Assembly (NCBI GenBank): GCA_963751335.1
Contig: CAVVUB010000008.1
Span: 1,426,001 to 1,490,000 of the forward strand
DNA length: 64,000 bases
Direction: 5' to 3'
From: Bog-473 sp963751335
GTDB taxonomy: Bacteria > Actinomycetota > Acidimicrobiia > Acidimicrobiales > RAAP-2
In this document: positions 1-7,950 of the stretch, in pieces
How positions within the stretch are numbered: position 1 is the first letter of the stretch
How the letters are laid out: the number at the start of each line of letters is the position of its first letter
The notes under the pieces: model-generated
Told to the model about the DNA's origin: nothing
What the model saw: the letters and a program-made list of their open reading frames with translations, nothing else
The model's database searches: none
Translations under genes and position numbers: made by a program

Positions 1-171
1 GACCTGGGCACGGTTCGCATGCAAGGGGTGGTGCCCAAATTGCATTCGCGGCCCGGGTCGGTGTGGCGCACCGGTGCATCGCTGGGCCAGGACAACGATC
101 TGGTCTACGGCGAGTGGCTTGGAAAGTCGGCCGCCGACCTGGACGTCCTGCGGGCCAGCGGCACCATCTGA
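1..171 (+). CDS. CaiB/BaiF family CoA-transferase, C-terminal end only
   Basis: Frame 1 is open from the first base to TGA at 169-171 and gives the last 56 residues of a protein whose start lies outside the window. The tail (LGTVRMQGVVPKL, then GQDNDLVYGEWLG) aligns closely with the tail of the complete CoA-transferase at 26378-27598 (LGTIRMQATVPKL, LDNQLVYGEYLG). That identifies a class III CoA-transferase, which moves CoA between carboxylic acids. The catalytic Asp region is not in view. It is the left member of a series of CaiB-like genes in this cluster, so the cluster probably extends to the left of the window. Confidence 0.85.
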   Translation, partial: DLGTVRMQGVVPKLHSRPGSVWRTGASLGQDNDLVYGEWLGKSAADLDVLRASGTI

Positions 172-216
172 GATGTCCTGAGCACTTGGTTGCGGCGGGG
201 CTCAGCATGGTGTAAT

Positions 217-237
217 CTATACGCATGATTCGCCTAT
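217..237 (+). promoter_or_regulatory. Shared A/T-rich operator/promoter element (copy 1)
   Basis: CTATACGCATGAT at 217-229 overlaps an inverted partner ATGATTCGCCTAT at 225-237, forming an overlapping dyad in an otherwise GC-rich gap. The last six bases of the first copy (CATGAT, 224-229) could serve as a -10 box for the amidohydrolase gene starting at 295. Related sequences lie in front of most operons up to 33.2 kb. Operator function is inferred from recurrence and symmetry. Confidence 0.55.
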
Positions 238-294
238 TAGGGGCGGGCTAGATGACGGGCCTGACCACCACCCGGCCCAACGAGGAGGAGAGCC

Positions 295-1557
295 ATGGCG
301 ACCACCGCCCAGCCCATCACGGACACGCTTGAAGACATCGGAATCGTCGACTGCGACGCGCACTTCACCGAGCCCTCATCCCTCTGGAAGGACCGGGCGC
401 CGGCCGCATTGAAGGATCGAGTGCCGGTCCAGAAGACGGTCGACGGCATCACGGCGTGGTATCTGGACGATGACGTCTGGGCCAGCACGGGCGGCAACAC
501 CATCAAGTCGGGTCGCCAGAAGATTCTCGGATCGCACGTGATCCAGCCCTTCGAGGACGTCGACCACGCGGCCTGGGACGTCAAGGAGCGCCTGGGCCTC
601 ATGGACGAAATGGGTGTCGAGGCGCAGATCATCTATCCCAACGGGATCGGCTTCGCCTCCAACCACATTTTCGCTATTGAGGATGTGCCCCAGCGTGAGG
701 CCATCCTGCAGATGTACAACGACTTCTTCATCGACATCCAGAACGAATCCAAGGGCCGGCTGTACCCCCAGGCTCTGCTGCCGATCTGGGACATGGACTT
801 CACCATGAAGGAGATGCACCGCTTGCTGGACAAGGGCATGCGCGGCTTCACCCTGTCCGACAAGCCCGAGATGCTGGGGCTCCCTGAGCTTCCGGACCCC
901 TACTTCGCTCCTATGTGGGACCTCTTCAATGACTCCGGTGCGGTGGCCAACTTTCACATTGGTGCCGGCGCCCGCCGCGAAGAGCTCGAGAAGATGCGCA
1001 ACATGCGCAATCAACCCCTGGATACTTCCAGCGGAGCACGCGAGATTCCGGCCGTGGTGAGCACCTATTGGGAAAGCTTTGGAGTACAGCGCCGTTTGGC
1101 CGTCCATGCCACGCAGATGTACATGAGCAACGTGCGCATCATGGTCAACCTCTGCATGAGCAACCTCTTCGACCGCTACCCCAAGCTCAAGATCGTCTCG
1201 GCTGAGAGTGGCATCGGGTGGGTCCCGTTCATCCTCGAGTCGCTGGAGTACCAGATCGACGAGATGATCACCGATCCGATCGAGCGGAGCCTGCAACTGC
1301 GGCGGCCGACGGACTACTTCCGGGACCACCTCTACGTCATGTTCTGGTACGAGAACCTAGGACCGTCCAAGATGATTGAGGACATCGGAGTCAATAACGT
1401 GTTGGTCGAGACCGACGTGCCTCACCCCACCTGCCTGTACCCAGGGGCCAAGGAGCACTTCAACAAGGTCATGGCGCACCTCGACCCCCACATCCGCCAG
1501 CGGGTGCTGCATGACAACGCGGCAGAGCTTTATCGCATGGAGCTGCTGGCCTCCTGA
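295..1557 (+). CDS. Amidohydrolase family 2 (ACMSD-like) metal-dependent hydrolase/decarboxylase
   Basis: A 420-residue TIM-barrel amidohydrolase of the ACMSD-like (amidohydrolase_2) branch, whose members perform metal-dependent decarboxylation or hydrolysis of carboxylic acids. Residues 19-26 carry the first-strand metal motif in the form DCDAHFTE (Asp21, His23). Later come NFHIGAG (His on strand 5), AESGIGWVPF and the conserved Asp374 in ETDVPHP near the C-terminus. The start is set by a strong AGGAGGAG about 6 bases before ATG 295. It stands as a single gene behind operator copy 1. A second family member lies at 7951-9207. The substrate cannot be read from sequence. Cytoplasmic, with no signal peptide. 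Confidence 0.85.
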   Translation: MATTAQPITDTLEDIGIVDCDAHFTEPSSLWKDRAPAALKDRVPVQKTVDGITAWYLDDDVWASTGGNTIKSGRQKILGSHVIQPFEDVDHAAWDVKERLGLMDEMGVEAQIIYPNGIGFASNHIFAIEDVPQREAILQMYNDFFIDIQNESKGRLYPQALLPIWDMDFTMKEMHRLLDKGMRGFTLSDKPEMLGLPELPDPYFAPMWDLFNDSGAVANFHIGAGARREELEKMRNMRNQPLDTSSGAREIPAVVSTYWESFGVQRRLAVHATQMYMSNVRIMVNLCMSNLFDRYPKLKIVSAESGIGWVPFILESLEYQIDEMITDPIERSLQLRRPTDYFRDHLYVMFWYENLGPSKMIEDIGVNNVLVETDVPHPTCLYPGAKEHFNKVMAHLDPHIRQRVLHDNAAELYRMELLAS

Positions 1558-1643
1558 TCCTGGCGCCGGGCCTGGTTGAGCGGCTGGTGGACCCCCTGCC
1601 CCCGCCCCAGTGTCCAGCAACCGGGTCCGGCAAGGTCCGGAAG

Positions 1644-1683
1644 ACGAGACCCATGCGCTGCCGTAGGGGCGCATGGGTCTCGT
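1644..1683. terminator. Bidirectional hairpin between convergent genes
   Basis: A perfect 15-bp inverted repeat (ACGAGACCCATGCGC at 1644-1658, complement at 1669-1683) with a 10-base loop sits between the convergent amidohydrolase and CMD genes. There is no U-tract, so it may act as a bidirectional barrier or RNA-end-protecting hairpin rather than a classical terminator. I see no gene in the rest of 1558-1885. Confidence 0.65.
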
Positions 1684-1885
1684 GCTGTCCGGGCTCGTGT
1701 CGCTTGGCGTGGTTTGTGCGTTGGCGTGGCTCGTCCTTTCTGGTGATCGCTGACAGAGGCGTCCTGGTGCCCGCTGCGTCCATTGGGCGCGGTGGGTCAG
1801 CACGTGTCGGGGACCGGATGTCTCCGGAATGGTCGAGCAACCGGGTCGTCCTTGCTCGACGACGAACAGATCGTAGGGTGTCGGC

Positions 1886-2278
1886 CTACTCGGGGATGTC
1901 GATCAAAACGCCCTGACGGCGGGCGGAGGCCAGCACCTCTTTCCACACCACCATCGACGTCAACGCCGTGGGGAATCCGGCGTAGACCACCATCATGAGG
2001 AGGGCTTCGTGGATCTTGCGGGCCGAGATCCCGGCCTGGAGCGCGCCGTGCAGGTAGTTGCGGAGTTGATTCGGGTGCTCAGTGGCGGCCAGCGCGGTAA
2101 TGGCGACCAGCATCCGCTCATCCTGCGAGATTCCTTCCCGGCCCCAGATCTCGCCGAAGATGAAGTCGTCGGCCCACTCGGCCATGACCGGATCGAACGA
2201 TGCCAGTTCGGTCCGCAGGCTCTCGTGCTTGGCGCCCTGCGCCCTGGCCCGGCGTTGCGCGCCCTCGGATGAGCTCAT
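1886..2278 (-). CDS. Carboxymuconolactone decarboxylase (CMD) family protein
   Basis: A 130-residue all-helical protein of the CMD/AhpD fold. The core HPNQLRNYLHGALQAGIS (about residues 67-84), followed by a helix ending VVYAGFPTA, matches gamma-carboxymuconolactone decarboxylases, which act on lactone ring-cleavage products. The family also contains many proteins of unknown role. No CxxC AhpD motif is present, so a peroxidase role is unlikely. AAGGAG lies about 5 bases before ATG 2278 on the minus strand. It is divergent from the GntR gene, with the two sharing about 130 bp that contain two operator-like elements. The substrate is unknown. Confidence 0.8.
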   Translation of the reverse strand: MSSSEGAQRRARAQGAKHESLRTELASFDPVMAEWADDFIFGEIWGREGISQDERMLVAITALAATEHPNQLRNYLHGALQAGISARKIHEALLMMVVYAGFPTALTSMVVWKEVLASARRQGVLIDIPE

Positions 2279-2309
2279 GTTGACTCCTTCATGTCGTCCA
2301 ATCGGCTAA

Positions 2310-2322
2310 CTAGGCGAATCAT
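2310..2322 (+). promoter_or_regulatory. Shared operator element (copy 2)
   Basis: CTAGGCGAATCAT at 2310-2322 matches the cluster element (compare CTATGCGAATGGT at 23729). The adjacent TTATATTAATATAG is very A/T-rich and probably holds the promoter of the leftward CMD gene. The complement ATGATTCGCCTA is also found in copy 1 at 225-236, which argues that the two promoters are read by the same protein. Confidence 0.5.
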
Positions 2323-2386
2323 TATATTAATATAGGACAGGGCCGGAGTCGGCATTCGGCTCGGTTGCAAAGGCAAGCAAATTTAG

Positions 2387-2405
2387 TACGAATCATTCGT
2401 ATGGT
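2387..2405 (+). promoter_or_regulatory. Perfect palindrome at the GntR gene start (copy 3, candidate autoregulation site)
   Basis: TACGAATCATTCGTA at 2387-2401 is a perfect 7-1-7 palindrome ending at the first in-frame ATG of the regulator gene. The right half continues as ATTCGTATGGT, which fits the cluster element. It is the most symmetrical copy in the window, as expected for the autoregulatory site of a dimeric GntR protein. Binding is inferred. Confidence 0.55.
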
Positions 2406-2409
2406 TTGC

Positions 2410-3228
2410 ATGAACAAGTACACTGCAAACATGGTGCAAACGGAGGAGTTGAACGGCGGCGCGGCACAGGAGACCGGCTTCGGTGCCAAGCGGTCAGCCG
2501 GAGTCGCCCCCCGCACCGAAAAAGTGTCCGAGGTCATCGCCCGGCAGATCGTCAAGGACATCGTCAGCAGCGGGATGACCCCCGGGACCATGCTGCCTGC
2601 CGAGACCCAGATGCTCGACCGGTTCAAGGTTGGTCGGGCCTCTCTCCGGGAGGCCTTGCGCATTCTCGAAGTCAACGGGCTCATCGTCATCAAGTCCGGT
2701 CCCGGTGGAGGCCCGATCGTCAGCGAACCCAACGGCGCAGACTTCGGGCGTATGGCGGCGCTCTACTTCGAGATGAGCGGAGCCACCATGCGCGAGCTCG
2801 TCGATGCCCGCCTCATCATCGAACCGATCATGGCCCGCCGAGCGGCCCTGCACCAGGATGCACGGGTGGTGCAGGAGCTCAACGAACTGGTCACGGACGC
2901 CGAGCGGGTCGACCTCCAGAATCCGGACGAGTACGGCCGGGTGTCATCGGACTTCCACGCCGCCATCACCGGATCATCGGGGAATCGAATCGTCGATCTC
3001 TTTGGCCAGGCGATCAAGGAAGTCTTCATGGAGCGCATCAACGGCATGGTCTTCCCTACCAAGGACCGGGAACGGATCCGGGCCGAGCACCAGGCGGTGA
3101 TCGATGCCATTGCGGCCGGCGATGCCGATCTGGCGGAGAGGCTGATGCATGTGCACATGGAGGAGTTCGCCGAGCAGATGGCCAAGCGCTACCCAGGCTT
3201 GATGGACGAGGTCGTCGCCTGGCGCTGA
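2410..3228 (+). CDS. GntR/FadR-type transcriptional regulator with FCD domain
   Basis: About 272 residues. An N-terminal winged helix-turn-helix (VSEVIARQIVKDIVSSG, then LPAETQMLDRFKVGRASLRE and ALRILEVNGL) precedes an all-helical FCD ligand domain with the usual metal-ligand pattern SSDFH and EHQAVIDAI then HVHMEEF. Such proteins are repressors released by acyl-CoAs or organic acids. The start is uncertain: ATG 2401, 2410 and 2431 are all in frame and none has a good ribosome site, so a leaderless message is possible. A palindrome abuts the start. It is the best candidate reader of the element repeated through the cluster; the paralogue at 5716 is the other. Confidence 0.9.
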   Translation: MNKYTANMVQTEELNGGAAQETGFGAKRSAGVAPRTEKVSEVIARQIVKDIVSSGMTPGTMLPAETQMLDRFKVGRASLREALRILEVNGLIVIKSGPGGGPIVSEPNGADFGRMAALYFEMSGATMRELVDARLIIEPIMARRAALHQDARVVQELNELVTDAERVDLQNPDEYGRVSSDFHAAITGSSGNRIVDLFGQAIKEVFMERINGMVFPTKDRERIRAEHQAVIDAIAAGDADLAERLMHVHMEEFAEQMAKRYPGLMDEVVAWR

Positions 3229-3337
3229 GCGGGTCGTGCCCGCGGCGGCCTGTTCGAGCATCGGAAGGTCCCGTGTGCGTCTGTGGGGCCCGATCCCACG
3301 GAGCGGATGGGTGATCGGAGCGTCGCTTCGATGCAAT

Positions 3338-3350
3338 CTATATGTATAGT
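3338..3350 (+). promoter_or_regulatory. Shared operator/promoter element (copy 4)
   Basis: CTATATGTATAGT at 3338-3350, preceded by TGCAAT much as copy 1 is preceded by TGTAAT. The hexamer TATAGT at 3345-3350 would make a good -10 box about 65 bases before the acyl-CoA dehydrogenase start at 3415. The rest of the 3229-3414 gap shows nothing else. Confidence 0.55.
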
Positions 3351-3414
3351 ATGCAGGGTAAGGCGTCACTCGGACGCCGACTCCGATCGCCGATTCTGCG
3401 GAGAGGAGCGCTCC

Positions 3415-4713
3415 ATGTGGGATTTCGAGACTGACCCCGAGTACCAGGAGAAGTTGGACTGGGCCGAGCGGTTCATGCGCGAGGAGGTGGAACCGCTCGA
3501 ATACGTGGTCTCCCATCCCTTGGATCTTTCGGATCCGGTGCGCCAGAAGCTGATTCCCCCTTTGCAGGACGCCGTCCGGGCCCATGGCCTCTGGGCTTGT
3601 CACCTGGGACCCGAACTCGGTGGTCCGGGGTATGGCCAGGTCAAGTTGGCCCTGCTCAATGAGATTCTGGGCCGTTCCGGTTCCGGATCCACCGTCGGTC
3701 CTGTCGTCTTCGGATGCCAGGCGCCGGACACCGGCAACGCCGAGATCCTGGCCCATTACGGCACAGAAGAACACAAGCGGACGTACCTGCAACCGCTGCT
3801 CGACGGCAAAATGTTCTCCTGCTTCTCGATGACGGAGCCCCAGGGTGGTTCGGATCCAAAGGTGTTCCGCACCACCGCCGTCCTGGATGGCGACGAGTGG
3901 GTGATCAACGGTGAGAAGTGGTTTTCTTCCAATGCCCGCTGGGCCGAATTCCTGATCGTCATGGCGGTCACGGAACCAGAGGTGGAGCCACTGCAGGGCA
4001 TGTCGATGTTCATCGTGCCCACCTCGACGCCTGGCATTCACATACTGCGGGACGTGGGAGTGGCCGGATGGGTCGAGGAAGGTGGTGGCGACCACGCCTA
4101 CATCCGCTACGAGGACGTCCGGATTCCGGTGGAGAACCTACTGGGCGGGCGGGGACAGGCGTTCGCCGTGGCGCAGACGCGCCTCTCGGGGGGCCGGATC
4201 CACCACGCCATGCGGGCCGTGGGTCAGATGAAGCTGGCCTTCGACATGATGTGCGAGCGCGCGGTGTCGAGGTTCACCCAGGGCGAGCAGCTGTCCAACA
4301 AGCAGCTGGTGCAACAGATGGTGGCGGAGGCGTGGACGGAGATTGAGCAGTTCCGCCTCCTGGTCCTGCAGACGGCGTGGAAGATCGATCTCTACGGTGA
4401 CTACAAATTGGTGCGCGACGACATCGCAGCGGTCAAGGTGACGGCACCGCGGGTTCTCCAGAACGTGGCCAGCAAGGCATTGCAGGTGCACGGATCCCTG
4501 GGCATCTCCGACGAGATGCCGTTCGTAAGCATGTTGGTCAATGGGATACACGTCGGCCTGGCCGATGGGCCAAGTGAGATCCACACCGTCACGATGGGGC
4601 GTCACATCCTGGCCGGCTACACGCCCAGCCCGGGGGTTTTTCCCACCCGTCACATCCCTGCCCTCCGGGCCGAGGCGGAGCGTAAGTATGCCGACGTCCT
4701 GGTCTCGGAGTGA
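3415..4713 (+). CDS. Acyl-CoA dehydrogenase, ACAD10/11-like clade
   Basis: A 432-residue FAD-dependent acyl-CoA dehydrogenase that would introduce the alpha-beta double bond of an acyl-CoA in beta-oxidation. Visible are the N-terminal helical domain, the central beta domain (CFSMTEPQGGSDPK, then INGEKWFSSNA) and the C-terminal four-helix domain with LQVHGSLGISDEMP. The late motif ADGPSEIHTVTMGR has Asp-Gly where medium-chain enzymes have the catalytic Glu-Gly; this ADGP-E form is typical of the ACAD10/11-like group, some of which handle hydroxylated acyl-CoAs. GAGAGGAG lies 6 bases before ATG 3415. It overlaps the next gene by 4 bases, implying translational coupling. Confidence 0.9.
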   Translation: MWDFETDPEYQEKLDWAERFMREEVEPLEYVVSHPLDLSDPVRQKLIPPLQDAVRAHGLWACHLGPELGGPGYGQVKLALLNEILGRSGSGSTVGPVVFGCQAPDTGNAEILAHYGTEEHKRTYLQPLLDGKMFSCFSMTEPQGGSDPKVFRTTAVLDGDEWVINGEKWFSSNARWAEFLIVMAVTEPEVEPLQGMSMFIVPTSTPGIHILRDVGVAGWVEEGGGDHAYIRYEDVRIPVENLLGGRGQAFAVAQTRLSGGRIHHAMRAVGQMKLAFDMMCERAVSRFTQGEQLSNKQLVQQMVAEAWTEIEQFRLLVLQTAWKIDLYGDYKLVRDDIAAVKVTAPRVLQNVASKALQVHGSLGISDEMPFVSMLVNGIHVGLADGPSEIHTVTMGRHILAGYTPSPGVFPTRHIPALRAEAERKYADVLVSE

Positions 4714-5714
4714 GCGCACGGCAGCCTCTGGGCAGCGGCTCGGTGGCGCTCGGGATGCATCTGGCCGAAGGAGACCCGGCTCGTGCCGTCGACAGCCTTC
4801 GCCATCAGGCACAGGCGGCCGAACGGGCGGGCTTCGACGGGGTGGCGATCAGCGAGCACCATGGCGGCTTTCCGGGCTATCTCCCCGTACCGGCCATGAT
4901 GATCGGGACCCTCCTGGCCGCTACCGAGGCCATCTGGGGTGCGCCATGTCCGACCGTCCTGCCGTTGCGCCGGCCGGAGTTGGTGGTCGAGGACTTGGCC
5001 TGGCTCAACGCCGCGTTTCCGGGGCGAGTGGGCGCCGCCTTCGTGTGGGGTTACCACGCCCGCGACTTCGAGCTTGTCGGCGCGGATTTCGATCGACGGC
5101 GGTCCACGTTCGCCGACATGCTGCCTCACGTGAGTGGGGCGCTGCGGGGTCAGGCATCGGGATTGCTGGGCCAGGATCCGGCGGTGGCCGCACTGTCGGA
5201 CGGGCCGCTCAACGTGCTGCTCGGTGTTGGGGGCCCCAAGGGGGCAGCCTTGGCGGCGTCGGTCGGCGCCGGCCTCCTCATGACGTCGCTCGACAATCCG
5301 ACGACGGCCAGGCGCACGGTGGAGACCTATGAGTCGGCGGGAGGAACAGGGGCGCGGGTCCTCATCCGGAGGGCCTGGCTGGGCCGGGCCCCGTCCTTCG
5401 AGTCCCAGATGGCGGCATATCGGGCTGCCGACTCCGGGGCCATTCTCCCGGCGGTCGCACTGGACGCAGTGGTGGCCAGTGGTTCGCCGGACGAGGTTTT
5501 GACGCGCCTGGTGCGTGACTGCCGCGACCTCGGGGCGACTGCGCTCAATGTACGCATCTTTTCGGCCGACGAGGACGAAGGAGCGCACCTGGAACAAATA
5601 GCCGCCTTTGGTGCCGACGTAGTACCGGGACTCCGCCACGCACTCGGCTGGGCCGAGTCGAGTCCCCCGCGTCGAAATGATCGACTCTGTGGCCACGGTG
5701 CGCTAGACACATAA
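4710..5714 (+). CDS. Luciferase-like monooxygenase (LLM) family flavin enzyme
   Basis: A 334-residue TIM-barrel protein of the bacterial luciferase superfamily, whose members use FMN or F420 to oxidise organic substrates. Recognisable parts are LGMHLAEG on strand 1, AERAGFDGVAISEHHGG on strand 2, and GRVGAAFVWGYHARDFEL in the mid-barrel. It starts at GTG 4710 inside the stop of the acyl-CoA dehydrogenase gene (GTGA overlap), so the two are co-translated. It is more divergent than the LLM pair at 10405 and 13579. The C-terminal 20 residues look low-complexity and may be tolerated read-through. The cofactor and substrate are unknown. Confidence 0.8.
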   Translation: MSARQPLGSGSVALGMHLAEGDPARAVDSLRHQAQAAERAGFDGVAISEHHGGFPGYLPVPAMMIGTLLAATEAIWGAPCPTVLPLRRPELVVEDLAWLNAAFPGRVGAAFVWGYHARDFELVGADFDRRRSTFADMLPHVSGALRGQASGLLGQDPAVAALSDGPLNVLLGVGGPKGAALAASVGAGLLMTSLDNPTTARRTVETYESAGGTGARVLIRRAWLGRAPSFESQMAAYRAADSGAILPAVALDAVVASGSPDEVLTRLVRDCRDLGATALNVRIFSADEDEGAHLEQIAAFGADVVPGLRHALGWAESSPPRRNDRLCGHGALDT

Positions 5715-5715
5715 C

Positions 5716-6477
5716 GTGGCCTCACCTGGCGAGCGGCGAGATGGCGGGTTGCCGGCCCGACGGAAGATGAAACTCTCCGAGGCGATCGCGGCCCAGATCC
5801 TCGACGACATTGCGCGGCGGGACATGAAGGAGGGTGAGCCTCTGATGGCTGAGGCCACCATGCTCGAGACCTATGGCGGGGGGCGGGCGTCGGTGCGCGA
5901 GGCCCTGCGCATCCTCGAGACCAACGGATTGATCAATATCAAGGCGGGCCCACGCGGTGGCGCCGTGGTGGGCCGGGTCGACCCCGTTCAGTTTGGCCGG
6001 AGCGCCACCCGGTACTTCCAAATGGGCGGCGCCACCGTGCGCGACCTCATTGAAGCCCGACTCATTCTGGAGCCGGCGACCACCGGGCTGGCGGCCAGTC
6101 GCCGTGATCCCGCCGACATGGAACGACTTCGGACCTGGGTCGACGCCACCGCCGGGAGTCCGATACCCGACGACACCACCTACCTGACCGAGGCGTTCGA
6201 ATTTCATTCCCTCGTCTGCGGCATGTCGGGCAATCTCATCCTCGATCTGATCACCCTGGCCATGAAGGACGTCTTCACCAGCCGGGTCCGTAGCGCGGTC
6301 TATCCGCCGCACGCCCGCAAGAGGGTGCGCCAGGTGCACGCTGAAATCGCGCAGCTGGTCCTCGACGGCAACGCCGAGGGTTCCGAGAAACTGATGCGCC
6401 AGCACCTCGAGGAATACGCCCGCTACGCCGCCAAGCGGCTGCCCGGGCTGCTCGACGACCGGGTCTCCTGGCAATAG
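5716..6477 (+). CDS. GntR/FadR-type transcriptional regulator with FCD domain (second copy)
   Basis: 253 residues from GTG 5716; ATG 5767 (MKLSEAIAAQIL) is a plausible alternative. An N-terminal winged HTH (MLETYGGGRASVREALRILE) is followed by an FCD domain ending with a His-rich helix (VHAEIAQLVLDG, MRQHLEEYARYAAKRLPG). It is clearly paralogous to the regulator at 2410: both share RILExNGLIxIKxGPxGG in the wing and AKRxPGLxDxxxxW at the C-terminus. It is the third gene of the acyl-CoA dehydrogenase-LLM operon. It probably represses the cluster in response to a pathway acyl-CoA or acid. Whether the two paralogues share operators cannot be told from sequence. Confidence 0.9.
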   Translation: MASPGERRDGGLPARRKMKLSEAIAAQILDDIARRDMKEGEPLMAEATMLETYGGGRASVREALRILETNGLINIKAGPRGGAVVGRVDPVQFGRSATRYFQMGGATVRDLIEARLILEPATTGLAASRRDPADMERLRTWVDATAGSPIPDDTTYLTEAFEFHSLVCGMSGNLILDLITLAMKDVFTSRVRSAVYPPHARKRVRQVHAEIAQLVLDGNAEGSEKLMRQHLEEYARYAAKRLPGLLDDRVSWQ

Positions 6478-6582
6478 GCCACCCGGTCACGTCGGCCCGG
6501 CCGCTAGTCGGCCCGTTGAGGGCGGCATTCCCTTAGGGCTCTCCTTGGTTCCCGTCGTCATTGCCCTGCCCTACTTCTCGTA

Positions 6583-6604
6583 CTACTATTAGCATAGTTA
6601 GTAG
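6583..6604. promoter_or_regulatory. Shared operator element (copy 5), inverted repeat
   Basis: An outer inverted repeat CTACTA (6583-6588) / TAGTAG (6599-6604) encloses ACTATTAGCATAG (6585-6597), whose complement CTATGCTAATAGT fits the cluster element. It lies 24 bases before the GTG start of the CoA-transferase gene, over the likely promoter. The rest of the 6478-6627 gap shows no gene. Confidence 0.55.
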
Positions 6605-6627
6605 AGATTACGAGGAGAGGAGGGGCG

Positions 6628-7875
6628 GTGAGCGCTCCTGTTGGGCATGGGACTGGAACGGCGGACCCTCCGGGGGCCCTCGACGGCATCACCGTGGTGG
6701 ACTTCACCCGGCAGATGTCGGGCCCGTATGCCTCGCTCGTCCTGGGGGATTTCGGCGCCGACGTGATCAAGGTGGAGTCTGCTCCCAAGGGGGACGGTTG
6801 TCGGTACATCGGCAACACCTTCATCGGTGGCGAGTCCACGATGTTCCTGACCTGGAACCGGAACAAGCGCAGCGTCTGCCTCGACCTCCGCAAGCCCGAG
6901 GGGCTGGAGGTGGCCTACCGGCTGATCGACCAGGCCGACGTGGTGATGGAGAACTATCGGGCCGGAGTGGCCGAGGAGATCGGCATCGGTCCGAAGGTGG
7001 TCCTGGCCCGGAACCCTCGGGTCGTCTATTGCTCCATCAACGCCTTCGGGTCGGTCGGGCCATGGGCCCAGCGTCCCGGCACCGATCCTGTGGTCCAGGC
7101 CATGAGCGGGGTCATGTCCGTCACTGGTGAGCGAGACGGCGGACCGCTGCTCGTGGGCATCCCCGTGGCTGACTACAGCAGCGCAATGTTGGCCGTGCAG
7201 GGGATTTGTCTCGGGCTGCTCTCACGGGAGCGCACCGGCAGGGGCCAGGAGGTGGAGATCTCGATGCTCCATGCTCTCGCGTTCGGGCTGACCACCCGGG
7301 TGGGCCCGTTCTTCGCCACCGGCGAGGACCCGACCAGATGGGGGAGCCAGCACAGCCAGGTCGTGCCCTACCAGGCCTTCAAGACGAAAGACGGCTATGC
7401 CGTCTCGGGCACGTGGGGCGATGCCGACTGGCCGAAATTCTGCGAGGCGCTCGGGTGGCCCGAATTGGCCGACGATCCGCTGTACGACACCAACGTCAAG
7501 CGGGTCGAACGCCGCGAAGAGTTGAGCGAGAAGATTCAGGCGCTCTTCGTCGACCGGACGACGGCCGAATGGGAAGAGCGATTTTCTTCCCGAAGCGTGC
7601 TCTTCGCCCCGGTCAACACCTTCTCCGAGCTATTCACTCATCCTCAGGCGGAGGCCATGGACCTGGTGATCGACGTGGAGCACCCCACGGCGGGTACGCA
7701 ACGCCAGCTGGCGCCGGCCGTGCGGCTGGGCGACACGCCGGCCCGGGTCGACCGGCCGTCGCCGCTGTTGGGCCAGCACTCGGAGGAAGTGCTGCTCGAG
7801 TTCGGCTGGTCGACCGACGAGGTGAGTCACTTGCTGGAACGCGGCGTCATTCAACTGCCGGCTGACCAGGGATAA
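6628..7875 (+). CDS. CaiB/BaiF family (class III) CoA-transferase
   Basis: A 415-residue CoA-transferase of the formyl-CoA transferase type, which transfers CoA from a donor acyl-CoA to a carboxylate through an aspartyl thioester. Domain landmarks are VVDFTRQMSGPYAS and LGDFGADVIKVE at the N-terminus, NRNKRSVCLDL, and GIPVADYSSAM, where Asp182 is at the catalytic position. C-terminal elements FAPVNTFSEL and LGQHSEEVL complete the fold. The start GTG 6628 follows GAGGAGAGGAGGGG. It is a single gene behind operator copy 5, next to an amidohydrolase gene. It probably activates the pathway acid without ATP. Full length with all expected motifs. Confidence 0.92.
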   Translation: MSAPVGHGTGTADPPGALDGITVVDFTRQMSGPYASLVLGDFGADVIKVESAPKGDGCRYIGNTFIGGESTMFLTWNRNKRSVCLDLRKPEGLEVAYRLIDQADVVMENYRAGVAEEIGIGPKVVLARNPRVVYCSINAFGSVGPWAQRPGTDPVVQAMSGVMSVTGERDGGPLLVGIPVADYSSAMLAVQGICLGLLSRERTGRGQEVEISMLHALAFGLTTRVGPFFATGEDPTRWGSQHSQVVPYQAFKTKDGYAVSGTWGDADWPKFCEALGWPELADDPLYDTNVKRVERREELSEKIQALFVDRTTAEWEERFSSRSVLFAPVNTFSELFTHPQAEAMDLVIDVEHPTAGTQRQLAPAVRLGDTPARVDRPSPLLGQHSEEVLLEFGWSTDEVSHLLERGVIQLPADQG

Positions 7876-7904
7876 GAGATTGAGCTCGTCTGTTATATAG
7901 GAAT

Positions 7905-7917
7905 ATGATACGAATAG
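7905..7917 (-). promoter_or_regulatory. Shared operator element (copy 6)
   Basis: ATGATACGAATAG at 7905-7917 (complement CTATTCGTATCAT) follows an A/T-rich TTATATAGGAATATG that can supply a -10 box. It contains TACGAAT, the same half-site as the palindrome at 2387. It lies 33 bases before the amidohydrolase ATG at 7951. Confidence 0.5.
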
Positions 7918-7950
7918 AAATGCCAACGACGCCAAAGCAGGAGCGTTCGC

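Noticed and set aside
376..1329. Long antisense open frame over the first amidohydrolase (and similar shadows over most genes)
   Set aside because: High GC at third positions produces long antisense frames; no domains, start sites or composition support coding.
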